NCBI GenBank assembly: GCA_000499405.2
Contig: HG738137.1
Location: 1,674,001 to 1,738,000, forward strand
Length of the DNA stretch: 64,000 bases
Direction: 5' to 3'
Source: Onchocerca volvulus
Lineage: Eukaryota > Nematoda > Chromadorea > Rhabditida > Onchocercidae
Within the stretch, counting starts at the first letter, position 1. The number at the start of each line of letters is the position of its first letter. Shown here in pieces: positions 14,561 through 29,100 of this stretch. The notes beneath the pieces are model-generated. The model searched no databases. It saw only the letters and a list, made by a program, of their open reading frames with translations, and was not told the DNA's origin. Made by a program: the position numbers and the translations under genes.

Positions 14561-16533
14561 TACTATGATACGCAAACTTTTCAGCAAATATCATCCACAA
14601 TTTGTAATGTTCGAATTAAATCATTTTTTACAGTAAGAAAATTAAGACAAAAAAAAATTAATTTGAGCTTATACCATTCTCTGCTTGCTAAAGTTTCCGA
14701 AATTTCTCGAATCATAACTTTTCATTCATTTCCATAGATAATTCGATAAGACTATTTTGCATATTATCAATAATTATATATTATATGTTAATGATATTTG
14801 TTTTCATACTTAAAAATAATATAATGTGATGTAACAGATTTTGGAATTATTTATAAAATAAACTTATTGATTTTTGAAAATTTTGATAATTTAAATTACA
14901 ATGATAATAACTTTAAGATAAGTTATATTACTTTTCTGTTAAGAAAGTTTTTTTTTTTTTTGATGCGAAAATAATTTCCTTACAATTATTCCTGATTTTG
15001 GCGGTTAAAAAAAAGGCTTTTTTTTTCATACAATCATTCTTTCATCATTATCTTATCATAATTGCTTGAGAATATTGATAATTTCAATTTTTTTTAGTAT
15101 TCTTTAAACTCATTGATTTCTGCTTTTTGGATATAATCGGAAATTTTAGAGAAAATAATCCTGCATTATTTGGAAACGAATAATATCAGATGAAGATGTA
15201 AATCAAATATGCGTGAGAAAATAGTGCGAATGCTAAACCGCAAAAAAATTGCAAGAAGTTGAAATTAAAATTTAAAACTAAAGATTGAAAATGCTATCGC
15301 CAATGATATTAGAAAAATTTATGATCTATATGCAAATTTCATTGTTTGATTCTGGCTGACAAATAGTCTTAAAATTAGTAAAAGATTGAAGAATAATCGA
15401 ATGAATGATATCGTATCAGAATAAATTCTTCTACAGTATATTGTTTGTTGTATAATAAACGTTAATTATATTTTTTATAGAATTTAATCGCAATTTTAAA
15501 AAAATTTCAAAAATATTTTAAATGATTTATTTAAGTCTTTTAAATCAATGTGAACAACTTGAACCTAATAAATACCGCAGCTTCAGTTGCAAAGCATTTT
15601 GATATCTCTTCTACAACTCATGAAAACATTTTGAATTACCAGTGATAACAATATCACCAAAAATTATTTTTTAATACTTTATCATTGGTATATTTATATG
15701 GAGCATCGAATATCCAGATCAGTACTGATTGTACACTTTTTATTTTATTTCAACTGAATTTGTTCCAATCAGTACCAGTTTATTCTGCAGCATTTCCAAT
15801 TTTATATATTTTTAATTAATTAAATTGACTTTTGAATATTCAGTTTTTTCTCTCTCTGCATAATTTAGAAATTGTGCAAAAAATTTTGAACAAAAACGAA
15901 AGTTCAAAAGTTGGCTAATAAAATAAACAAGTAGGTATAGATCGGAATATCCTGATATCATCGAATTTACTACATTTTGAATTTTTTATGATATTAATCA
16001 AAGTATTACACAAAACAAACATGTTAACATTATTTTCCAATTTTCGTAACTTCGAATTATGTAACTTTTTTTTCGGGAACTTTCACTCAGAAATTTTTTT
16101 CCTGTTATGGAATAAATTCTGGGCTAATCGGATTTTTTTTTTTTTTTGATTAATTATTGCAAATTATGTGGTTTGGTTTGTTATCAGTATTATAGAGGAT
16201 ATTTCAAAAAATATGAGCGTCTCAAAATTTTTCTAAGAAATGAGATATCTTTCCAAAATATGAATTGATATTATTCCAGCGAAAATCATTATTAAATTTT
16301 TAATTCTTATCTTGCAAAAGATATCTCATGAAAAGTTTTTAATCAAACAAAAGTTTTTAGTTCCACGATGATTATCCCCAAGATTTGTTTTTTTCCCTTC
16401 TTTTTTTTAATACTAATCGAATATGCATAATCTAATACATATGCGATGAAATATGAAAAGCTTGGCTTAAAAACTAAAGGCCTATTATGGGTAGGGTTTT
16501 AAAAGACTTAAGTTTTGGTGTTGGCATATTCAT

Positions 16534-16558
16534 TCATTTCATTTCATTTCATTTCATC
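16534..16558 (+). repeat. ATTTC pentanucleotide microsatellite
   Basis: Five tandem ATTTC units lie about 600 bp before the TIAM start codon. Pentanucleotide arrays of this kind are commonly length-polymorphic. Confidence 0.75.
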
Positions 16559-17048
16559 TCATTGGAGCGAAGCATATGAATTTGAGGCTTGGCCTACCAA
16601 CTATTTACTAATTCTACTAGACTTCTACAACAATCATTCTTGCTTTTTCACTTTAATATTTCTTCTCTCTTTTCAATCCAATCTATCAATTTATTATGAC
16701 TTTTTAGCTGTCTTCAGTCCATTTCAAATGCTTGGTGAAGTTTTAGTTATTAATAGTCGCGGTGATTTAAAATCCGTGTTCCATGTTAAATGAAGAAAGC
16801 TACACGTGAAATGCGTAAAATAAATCCATACGTGAAATGAAGAAAAGTTTTAGGAATCGATGATAACGAAAGGAATGAAATGCGAAATGCGCTAAGCATG
16901 CTGTAAGACTCATACCCTCTACTCTAGGCTTTCTACTCTCTTGTCTCTTTTGGCCAAAAAGCTTAAGGTTGAAGATGTGTTGCTATTATTAGTCTTTATC
17001 TTTCATTTTCTTTCACTCTTTCTATCTTCCTATTCTACCTGATTTCAA

Positions 17049-17054
<6 letters not shown>

Positions 17055-17090
<36 letters not shown>

Positions 17091-17117
17091 TTTAAAAAAA
17101 AAAAAAAAAAAAAAAAA
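17055..17117 (+). repeat. Poly(A) tracts split by GATTT
   Basis: An A run at 17055-17088 is followed by GATTT and a second A run at 17094-17117, ending 39 bases before the TIAM start ATG. The arrangement looks like a duplicated ATTT-A(n) unit. Run lengths of this size are prone to assembly error. Confidence 0.8.
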
Positions 17118-17156
17118 GAAACAAAACAAGAAACGACACAATTCTATTGAAGCATT

Positions 17157-20100
17157 ATGGGTAGTTCGCTATCATGTCCTTGTGAAATTCGTCATTATTG
17201 CTTTACTGATAATATCAACAATAACATAGCAACAACAACAACAACGACAACGACAGCAATAGCTGATGAACAACAGGGAATAACACAATTCAGGTTTGAC
17301 CTTTCATTTTTTGCATTTTTTTAAATGATAATATGCATGTATAGATCTATTTCATTACATAAATATATATATTTAAATTGTTTATTCAATTAAATTTAAA
17401 AATTTTCCTTTTTTCTTTTGAAAAAAATTTTTTTTCTTTTTATTATCAATAAACCGAATCATTTTTTTTTCTTGCTTCAAATGATACAAAAATTTGAATT
17501 TTAATTCAAATTCAAAATATCGTAATATTTTTTAGCTTTAATTTTTTGAAATTATAAATTATTTACTCTTTGCTTAAATTTTCATATCAAATCTCTTTAT
17601 CTTGAATGCATTATTTATTCTTGGCTTTGATCAAATTATATTGGAGATGAAATTTGCAGTTATTTTAGTGCATATTTTTGGAATATTATATTAGGGTAGT
17701 TAATTCTTGATATGAAAATCTTTACAATAATTAATTTCTGATAAAGATACAGTAAATATACGATGCATTCAATTTTCGTTTTCTTTTTTCTCGATTGATA
17801 AATTATTCTGGTAAATGAACGAACTCTTATTGCTGCTTTTGAATGTCAGATACCTTCATGATATGACAGACGTGAATGAATTCGTTAACAAAAAAAAAAA
17901 GAAAATGTTGAATTTTCGTTTTTTTTCTTTTTTTTTTTTTTTCTCGACAGGTAGATTATTCAGCAAATAAACGAACTCTTTCACAAAAGCGATAGAATTT
18001 TCTTTTTTTCTTTTATTTTCAACAATTTTTTGACATCCATCTCATTTCTCATTGTTATATGTCATTCGAATGACAACAATAACATTCACCTGAATTGATT
18101 AGTTGATTATTTGAAAAGGATATCTACCTGTTACTTACACTTTATCTTTTATTCAATTATCATTGTTCATGAAATCAATGTTTTTTTATTTCTCACTTAA
18201 TATTAGTATATTTCACAGATGATTTTCCTTTTTTTTTCCCTTCGTTTGTGGATCCAATTTAAATACGATTGAGATGGTTAATTTTCCCGATTGATAGTTT
18301 TATTAGCAATTAAAGTATTTCTTTTCCTTGGCCTTTAATTGATCGTTCATTTTAATTGCGATAGACAATCTAAGTTGAGACTTTTTTTTTTTTTGTTTTT
18401 AATAAAAATATTAGGCATATTTTTTGGAAACTATCAGTTAAAAATGACAAGTAGTTAACAAGCAGTTGTATTTAGTGTTAAAAATAAAAAACAGCCAACA
18501 CGAATCACTCGATAGCATATGAAATGCCTTTGTTTTGCTTCCCATGATCTTTGATCAATATTATATTAAACGTGATTGATAGCATCACTGCTATTTCCTT
18601 AATCGGCTGAAATTGAAAAATGTATCAAAATAGAAATAATGTTTATAAGAATTTATTCTAAATCAAGCAATTTCGGTATCACGTGAAAATTTTATGCTTC
18701 TAAACTTAATTTTTAAATATTGCGACAGTTGCGCCAAGTTGAAAAAGTATCATGCCCTATTTTTGCCTCTTGCGTTTAATAATACTTATCATTATCAGTA
18801 GGTCTTGCAGCTTCAATTTTCTTTGGTACATACCAATAAATTTGATATATTTCTGCAAAAATCCCATTTTTTCCTCATTCCTCCGATATTTTGGATATTT
18901 TGGCTTAAATTTTTTTCAGACATTTCAGTCTAAAAGTTATTCCATTATAATAGCAATACCATCATAATACCGTTATTTCCCGCATTCCAAAAATCTCAGA
19001 ATATTATCAATTTTCAAAGCATCACAATGTACAATTTTCTGATTAGTATTGATCGAATTTTTTTTTTTTTTTTTAAATCCTATTTAATCTATCAAAATTT
19101 ATTGATTCAATTGATCTTATTTTATTTCAACACTGAAACATTAAACTGAAGATTGTTGATTATTATTGATCAGTTTTTGATTAGTATTGAGACCTGAAAG
19201 AATATTAAGGTGTTATTTGTACACTGCCAGGCGTATATATATATATATATATTTTTAAGCCCTATTTAATTTATCAAAAATTTATTAATCTTATTTTATT
19301 TCAAATGAAAAATTTACGGCTATTTGAAATTAAAAGAAAAAGGAAAAAAAAAGAAAAGAATAGAAAGAGAAGAGAGGAAATAAAAAGGGCAAAATGGATA
19401 GACGAATGGATGAATGCGGTTATAAATCGTTAAATGTGCTTAGATATATGGATAGAATTTGTGAGATAGATGGATGTGTTCCGTAGTTCGATGTCCTCTT
19501 TTCTCAAACTTTCAAACTTAGACTCCTCCTGTCTTCCATCAATCCTTCTATTCAATCTCGAAACCTTTCCTAGCATTGCTAATTCCGCTTGGCGTTGTTG
19601 TTGTTGGATCTTTTATGAGCATATATTTATATATACACATTTATAAATATTACTAATCGCTTCTTGTAATTTTTCAATAAAAAAAAAAAGCTTTTTTTGA
19701 TTCATTTAATTATATTCTATCTGCTATTTTTGTTTACAAATTTTAATTTTTGAATATATTACAGATAAGAAAGGGAGCATATTTATACATACATATTTAT
19801 AAATATTACTAATCGCTATTTACAATTTTTTTTTTTTAAATAAAATTTTTCTAATCCACTTATTTGCTTTTTTTTTAGTATAATATTTAAGTTCTATTCG
19901 TTATTTTCAATTTTTAGTTTTAATTTTTAAATATATTATGGATAAGAAAAAAAGTCATTATATAGCAGAGGAAGAAAGAAATTATAAATCTACTAACTTT
20001 GTATATAATCTTTCAAATAAGAAAGTTTTTCTAATTCATTCATTACATTTCTTTTAATATAGCAAGTTCTATTTACTATTTTTGATTTTAAATTTTAATT

Positions 20101-23100
20101 TTTGAATATAATGCGGATAAGAAAAAAAAGTCATCAATCATAGAGCAGGGAAAGAGAAAAAGAGAGAGGGAAAGTGCATGAATGAGAACGAGAAAAATAG
20201 AACATTGAAATAATTTTTAATTAATATATTTTCAATTTGATTTTTTCTTTTTTGTGGTCTTTTTATGTTTAAAATTTTAGATACAAATCTTTTGGATGAC
20301 CGCTAAGTATATATTCTTGAATATAGTTCCAATTTTTTCTTTTTTTTGTGGAATCATTCCGATATTTTTATTGATCTTTTGAAGGTCAAATATATTTTTT
20401 CCTTTCTTTTTTTTTTTTTTTTTGATAAGAATATTAAATATTCAAAAAAAGAAATTTCTTCTCGATTTGAATTTTTTTTCCTCTTCATTATCTAAAATTG
20501 CTCACCAAAACATTCCAGGTTTTTCCATAAATTCAAATTTTTGTTACTACTTTCGCACATTTCGAACCAAATGATTATTGATAGATTTTGGGCCGAGCTA
20601 TTTCGGCTTTCATCGGATCGAACCCAATGGAATATCTTGTATCCGTCATTGTTATCCGTTACAATTACTGAAATGCCATCCCGGAAACATGATGTCAACT
20701 GTAAAGCTATTCGACTGCTTGCAAAAAATGAATCCGGAATCGTTAACGAGCAAATTCTTGATGCATGTTAGTATTGAATTTTTATTTTTACAATCCAAAA
20801 TAAATATGTTCATTATCAGTTTGGCAAGAAAAATCATCACAAATATTTGTCAATCTACAAATATTATCCAAACTTGTGAATTTCCGCAATTAAAATTGGT
20901 AAGATCATTCCATTAAAAGAAGATCATCCTATTCTTTACATAAAAATGTCAAAATAATTTTTGAATAAGCACTTAAGCTTATCAAAGTAATAATGCTTTA
21001 CTATTATATTTTTAAAGAGTAATTAAAATTTTTGTGAAAGTTTGGAAGATATGGTTTTTTCAAATAAAAGAGTCTGTAATTATTTTTTATGATTAAATAG
21101 TTTTCAAACAATTTAGAGTACTTTTTTTTTGAAGTATAAATATAAAAAATCCTTTAATATCCGATATTTTTTCGCATTTAAACATTTTTAAAAATTTGAT
21201 AGCATGAATTTTGCTAAAATAATTTATTTATAATTTGTATCTAAATTTGTTTACGTCCAGCTGCTAGCAATTGATGGGAAATGTCCATTAATTAAAATGA
21301 ATAATTTATGGAAGTAAAATGAAATTCATCCTTCTCTGTCCTGTCCTTTTCATTAAGAGTGCAATCACCATTATTACTGAAGATTGATATAGCCTGAAGT
21401 AATAAATCTTTAATCTATATTTCAATAAAATATGCTACACATCTTCTGATCATTTGATGGCCGGACAAAACATTCGATATTCTGGAATATTATAGTTAAA
21501 AATTGAAAATTTTATTTCACAAATATAAGTAATAAAAAAACTGAAAGTAAATAATAAGGAAATGAAGAAAATGAAAATAAAACGAATGGGAAAAAACTGA
21601 GGGAAAATAAAAGGATAAAGGAAATAAATGAAAAAATTTTTGATGAGCTATTCGTAAAATTGTTTATTTTTCAAACATTTTTCACTTTTTTATTTATTAT
21701 CAGGTTTTTTTGGATGAAAGTTCTTAAATTCAATATTTGCTAACTTAGCAATATATATATGTCGAAGAAAATGGATAAATTTGCTTGGAAAATACTCTTT
21801 TTTTTTTATTTTGAAAAAGTTAATGACAAAATTGATTGATTAATGGAAGAGGAAATTGCAGTATTTAAGTTGAAATGCTTCAAAATTGCATTATTTTAGT
21901 TTTTTATTTTCACTTCAATCTTTACCAAGTTGAATTATTTCTTTGTATTAAAATTTTTATATAAGAAAAAACAATTACTGAAACGATTCAGTGTTGGACT
22001 ATTTTATTTAAAAGTTGATTCTTTCATCTTTTTTTTTTAATATTCAAAACGTTTTCTTGAAACGGAAAAATATTGCATGTCAGTATATTTTACAATGATG
22101 ATAAAGGAATCAGCTTTTAAATAAAATAGTCTAAAATTGAATAAAATAGTTTAAAATGACGAATTAGCCTATGCACTCCTTCAAACCATTGGTTTTAAGA
22201 ATTATTTTGAAAATGTCGAAAGTAAACAATTATTTTGAAAATGACGTAGTCTATACTTGCGACATTTTCAAAATAATTCCCAATCTTAAAAATTTAAATT
22301 TGCTCGTGCATACAGTGCATGCATATCATATAAAATTATATTAATAATATGAAATGTTAGGAATAATTAATTTGAATTATAAATGCAAAACGTCGCTTCA
22401 AATTTGTAACGCTTAATGTTTCGATAGCATCTATTACTATTGCTAATAATATATGCTTTCATTATTATCAATTATTTCTATTCGGAAGGTTTCAAAGTAT
22501 ATCCAAATTTGTAACGCTTAATGTTTCGATTACATCTATTACTATTGCTAATAATATATGCTTTCATTATTATCAATTATTTCTATTCGGAAGGTTTCAA
22601 AGTATATCCTTAATTGATTTGCTTAAAAATTATAAATTTTAAACTTAATCCTAGAAACAAAAAACTATTTAGTACAAGTAAAATTATAATAATAGTATAT
22701 TAGATATTTATATAGCAGTAATTTATACTGCATTATTTAGAAGCAAAATAAATGAAGTTGATCAATTCGAGTCTTAAAAGAATAAAAATTTGAAGAAATA
22801 AAAAAAAATCAGATATTTAAATTGCAAGCTTTTTATTCAAGAAATTTGCAAAAAAAAAAAAAAAAAAAAGAATAATTGATAATTTTTAGTCAATATACCG
22901 GTTATTTCCAATTTCCAAATTGCAATCAATGATTGAAATTTATTATTATTATTAAAAAATTCAAAAATTATAATTGTTGCAACAAAATTATTTTTGCAGC
23001 AAATCGTATTACTCGCATATCGTCTTGTTTCGCTTACTGGCATTATCACAGTGAAACGTATGGTATCAACGTAGTTTCGGCTGATGATTGTGATCGATTC

Positions 23101-26100
23101 TGTAAAATGATCAAAGGTAGTTATGGAGCATCAAATTGCACTACGTGTGATTTCATTCCCACATCATCAACATCATCAACCATGTTATCAGCCGTTATTC
23201 CAGCGCATATAAAGCAAATTTTCGAGGTAGATAAAGGCATCATCAAAAATCGCAATGGACCATTTACGGAATGCATAATTAAGCTTACCCAAAGTGGAGC
23301 TTTAATTCGATTTAAGGACAAGGATTTCTCCCTCAATTTGGTATGCATTCATTTGTTCTTAAAATTTTTCTATATTTCAATCAATTTTTCTGTCTATTTT
23401 TTGAAAAATTTTCCAATAACATAGTCACAAAAGTTCTCGAAAGAAAAATTCATCTTTTTATAAATAACTTAGATGTATACACATATTATCATAGATTTAA
23501 AATACTTATAAAATCATTATATTTTGTGATAATACCTCCGAAATTTACACTGTCATTTAATTCTCCAACATGTTCTTCTTTCGGTGGTAAACATGTCTGT
23601 CGTTTTGGCGGGAAACATGTTTATCTGTCTGTTTATTGTTTTGGCGGGAACGTGTTTATCCTTGTTAGTCCATTTAAAAACTGTTTTCTTGCTTCTTGAA
23701 TTTTAACATTCCTTGCTTATAATAAACGATCTTTCGAAATTTTTCGAGAATGAAATCAGTGAATGGTTTCTTTGGTGAAACACTTCGCTACTTGATAGGA
23801 TAATTTCATGCTATATTATCTCCGTTAAAAATTATAAAACTAAAAATTTTTCATAATTGAAATTTCTAATTAGTATTTAGTATTCATTTCCTATATAAAA
23901 CATGCGGTAAACAACCGAAACTAATTTTTCATATGAATATAAAAGATGTAATAACTAAGAATTATTTTTTCCACTTAGAGTTAATGAATAATAGAAGAAG
24001 CGAAAAATTTTTTCAAAAAATGATGCTAAGATTTGAATTTTTTATTTTCAGAAGTCTATCTTTTATCCGTTTTTCAAAAGTTTTCTCAAATAAAATAATC
24101 TGCTTTTTCTTAAAAGTACTATTTCTAATATTTATGAATATTATAATCAACGCTTTGCTTGAAATTCAATGTTATGAAAAAAGCGAAAAATGAAATGGTT
24201 CGATGATAAATCGTATCTTTCATTTAATTTTTTTTATTTGGAAAGACAAATCTGCCCTTTTTTCAGTTTTTTTTTTTTTCATATTAAGTTGAAATTTTTT
24301 TACTGGATAAAAATGATTAAAAATTTGAATAAATCGCCAGCTTTTCTGAATGAAATACGTCAAATCAAAATTTTAAGTTTCATGTGAACATGAACTTACG
24401 TCTCTTTTTTAGATGTATTGTTGGCTTACTCCTTTCTATAAACTTCAAAAGATGGGATTTATATGAGTAGATAATCTAGAATTTAACTTTTTCAAACTGT
24501 TCTCCAAATTTTCTTCCCATTCATATTTATTTCCCAAGTGTTATAACAGCTTTCTAAACTTTGCCTTCAATGAAATTTCATTCAATTGCTTCTTTATTTT
24601 GCTATTTGAATGATGTTCTGATGCAATTATAACCTTATATAATTAAATAGTGTGTTCACCAATTAGAAGCTTTTCGCTGCTTAATGAATGATATGTAGTA
24701 AATATCGATCAAACTATACTATTTTATAATTTTCTATTAAGATTTCAATCAAAAACTTTCAGCATAAAGTATTTTAAAAATTATTCTCTCGCCTAAATTA
24801 CTTTCCTGGAATTATCAATCTAAATAGTTGTAAGAAATATAATATAGTATTCAAACAATTATTTTCATTAAATTTAACTATTATTATCATCGATTACATT
24901 GTAATCAGTAGTATTATCACCTTTTATTTTTAATGAATGATATTATTATCATTACTATCATACTATAATAATTTATGGTTTATTATCATTGTCATTATCA
25001 CTATAATAACCTATGGCAACAACATTTATTAAAACTTCAATAGATACCTAGAAAGTTTATTTATGCCTTTAGCTAATTAGTGAAGTAATAAAAAAACAGT
25101 ACATTATATTTATGCATCGTCATTTTCTATACTTCATGAAAATGCAAAAGCATCAAAGTTGTAAAAGCTAAATTAACTTCAATAGGATTATAACTGACCA
25201 AAGATCATAATGGTCAGTTAATGTAATTAGAGAGGAATGAAATTTATGGGCAACAAATATATGACTTTTATGATGAATTGTTGAACTATGAAAGTAAGGT
25301 TTTAAAAAAGAGGTATTTAGAAAAAGTCACAGTAAATTTTAGAGTTTTATATACAAGAAATAACGATCAGCGCAAAAATGATTATGTTTGGAATTTTAAA
25401 ATTTTTGAAACTAAATATTAGAATCTTTCATGAATTATTTTCTGAATATTTTAAATTCGTTTCATATTTGCCAATATATTTAATGGAATTTTTTACTGAA
25501 ATTAACTCCAATTTTGTTTAAATTTTTAGTTGAAAATTCAGAGAAAAAGATAAAACATTGATAAAATTAAATGCTTACACAGCATTAACAGAATGAAAAT
25601 TCCCTTCCTTAATTTGCATGTCTTTTTCCTATCCGTATTATGCCTATTTTAATTGGTCAGTTGGTAGTCAAAATTCACCATGATATTGGTCATTCAGTGA
25701 CCACATTTCATCTTCTAATGACCATTACGGTAATTGGTCTATTTAGAAGAAAAATAAAAAGGAAGAAATTGCATACAATGAAAGTTTTTCAAAGTTTCTC
25801 ACATGATAATTTTCATTTTTCAAATAGTTTCAAGCGCCATTTAAAAGAAAAAAACTAATAATATTACTGATTAGAATTAATAAATGCAAATCTTATATAA
25901 TCCGAATCATGTATAGTCAAATGCAAATTATTAATCATAATTTTTGTATAATTGACTTAAATATTTGTTTTTCATCTAAAAATTTTGTTAACAAATATTT
26001 ATTTTATGTATAAAATTTTATTAATCACCATAATATTTGAAACGAATTTTTGCAGTGATAAAAACGATAATAATTGTTTATCAGTGACTGATAATTGCAG

Positions 26101-29100
26101 TTGGAAAGTGTAATGGTTGTTGGTGAAATAAAGGAACGTTTGTATATATCTGAACCGACTGGTGCTTTTGTCATCGAATGTTCCAATTCTCGAGCTTTAC
26201 GCTTTCTATTAATCAAATTGCTGACAATCTCGTCATTCTTGCAATCTGCTACTACTAATATTTCAAATGCCACACATTTCTTGCGAAAAGAAATCTCAAA
26301 AGTAAACGAAAAGATTAATTCGGTATTTCTTTATTGTATTCATTTATTTATTATTATTAAAAAAATTCTGTATAGCAATATTTATTCAATATTATTTAGT
26401 TTTATCGATTAAAACTATCATTTTTATCAACTATAATATCTAGGATTTCATTTCTTATATTTATCAACTAGCTGAGTTAAACATCCGTTCTTTCATAATG
26501 AACTTAACAAAAATATATTACTTCTGATTTTTCTTATTTGACGAATCCATTAAATTGGATGATTCAACAAAATTCCATAGGAAATATTATTTCTAGCTTC
26601 AACTAGAAAGCAAAAAAATCTAATTAAGCTTTGGAACTATCAATTATTGAACTTTAGTGGGAAATGTTATAATTGAATTGCAAATTCGACATTTTTAAAC
26701 AAAATAAGAAGGATATGCATTTATAATATCTTAACATCGTACATCAAGATTCTGCTAGGTTATTATTGTTAATTTTTAAAAACTCACTGTTATTCTTATA
26801 ATTTGTCTTTTTGTTTACGCATTAGTTATTAGTTGTTTACTAGTTTACTTGTATTTAATAAATATACGATTATTATAGATAGGTAGATAGATGGATATAT
26901 TTTACTCACAAAAATTGTTGTTTATTTAAATTTTTCTTTTCATTAAAAAAAATAAATCATAGTTTGCTATCATTTCGATTAAAAAAAAAAACCTAGCGCC
27001 GGAATGTGCTGATTGGAAAATTGATAAAAAAGATAGAGAAGTGTATCCTCAAGGGTAATAACGATGTAAACATTAATCATTACATGAATAATCATCGGGA
27101 AATTATTTCAGTTTCAGAAAAATGACATATTTTTCATTTTTCAAAAAAAGATAAAAAGCAACCATTTTATTTACAATATAAATATACAAGTATATTTTCT
27201 CAACTTTATTTAAATTTAATTTTCTAAATAATTCGACTTCAAATTTCAGACATTTTTTGTTAGTAAATTAAACTGTTTAAATATGAACCTTTTTTTTTCA
27301 CATAAATTCTATCATTATATCTTTTGATGAACTGAAGAAAAATTCATAGATTTAAAATCTAATTTGCAATTTAGACAAAAAACAAATCTCCGTTAATTAA
27401 AATTCAATTTGCTAATCATAATCTTAAATTTTGATAGTTTGCTTACAAAAATCACAATAGGTTTTTAAAAAAAAAAATTTTTGTATAGATTTCAAATAAA
27501 CATTTTCTTGTCATTCAAAAAAAAAGAAAAAAAATGTCTCAATTTTCATATTGTAATCTTCTAGTTGATGCGTTCACTGGGATCATTACACTCGGAATGT
27601 GAATTGGCTCATGATCTAGACGATGAATTGGAAATGAGCCAATTGAAATTGTTTACATTGAAATATCGTTTGGCTGCCATTTGCGATGTTAATTTTCCAA
27701 CACCATCGGTATTGTTGCGACACTTATCTGTCGCATTATCTTATTTACCTGTCTGTTTCCTTTTAAAGTAAACAGAGCAATTTATTCGTAATATCATATT
27801 TGTCTCCTATAATATTCGACACAATGCCTTCTAATTACATTCTACTAAATTTTGCATTTTTTGTAAAAATTGTTTTTTATTTCAGGAATTATTAAGTAAA
27901 ATTTCATTACGTACGTTACGTCATTTAAGTACATTTGGTGGTGCTGCTATATGCTGTCTTCATTTACATTTCCTATGTAAATCACAATTTCAGATGTTGG
28001 TTTTTAAAGTTCATATTTAAAAAAAAAAATTTTATCAATCCACTCTTACAATCCTTAAGTTTTTTGACTTTTTATTTAAAACAATAAAAAAATATTTACT
28101 GATAATGAATGTTTAAATTTTTGGCTGTATACATTTAAAATCTGAATTTCTACAAAGTTTCCAAATTCCATTAAATGCTGAAAAACAATAAGCCATTCCT
28201 TAATTAAAAGCTGAAAACATCCTTTTAAATTAAAAAATTTTCCTTTTTCATTTTTTATTAACTATTATTATCATTACAATATTCCAGTAGCAAAAGATTA
28301 TGGAATCATCAAGAAGAACTAATGCTGAACGTTTCTCGACTTCAAGCACTTCTCGGTGGTCATTCCTTTAATGGTACTAATGGTATCAATGGTACCAATG
28401 ATATTAATGGTACTAATGGTTCCATAACTGTATTACTTCCTTCCGGTTCCATCATATATCTGCAGCAAACAGCCATGGATAATTTGAACGAAATCTTATG
28501 TAAAGTAAGAATTTTTTTTTATTTTTATAAGATGTGTCTTTGGACTTGATAATGCCAGAATTTATGCCTGAATTTTGTTTATAATTCGGAAGCTTATTGG
28601 AAATTTGAATTTAAATTCAAATTACAAAAAAGTTTGGATGTCAAGTACTCATAAAGCATTCTTCCAATCTTCTATTAATTAAATATTGAGATTTTTTCTT
28701 TTTTTTTGAGGTTTGCGAAGAGTTAAAACTTGATCCAGAAAAATACTATATCGCAAGAGATGGACGTAATCGAGTTCGACTACAAGAACGAGATTATCGA
28801 CTTCAGAAGAAAGAACGAAGTCTCGGATTAACTATATCTGCTAAAATGTGCAGTGATGGTGAAATCAAGGTAAACAAACTATTTTCAAATAATGAAGATT
28901 TTTTTTTTAGAGAGAGATCAGAGATTAAAAGCATTATTTTTTAACAGATTTAAATATTGGATAATAAGAAATAAGTTAAATGAGTGGTCAAAAATTTGTT
29001 GCATGTAAGATTATAAAATATACGTCATAGAATCATAAATTATACGAAAAGAGAATAATAAATTATGCGAAAAGAGAGTTGACAATAAAAAAAAAAAAAG

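Larger units (their letters stand above)
8645..17156. other. Long intergenic region, gene-poor
   Basis: This 8.5-kb stretch separates the divergently oriented transporter and TIAM genes. No convincing protein-coding exon was found apart from a candidate transporter upstream exon at 9691-9768 on the minus strand. It contains TA/TTA-rich microsatellite DNA at about 11600-11770, a 33-bp-period repeat at 14478-14560, an ATTTC pentanucleotide run at 16534-16558, and two long poly(A) tracts at its right end. The short open frames seen here are AT-rich and rich in Phe, Lys, Asn and Ile, as expected by chance. Confidence 0.6.

Noticed and set aside
16515..16793. 92-codon plus frame before TIAM
   Set aside because: Begins inside the ATTTC microsatellite (repeated Ser-Phe-His-Phe) and shows no family match.
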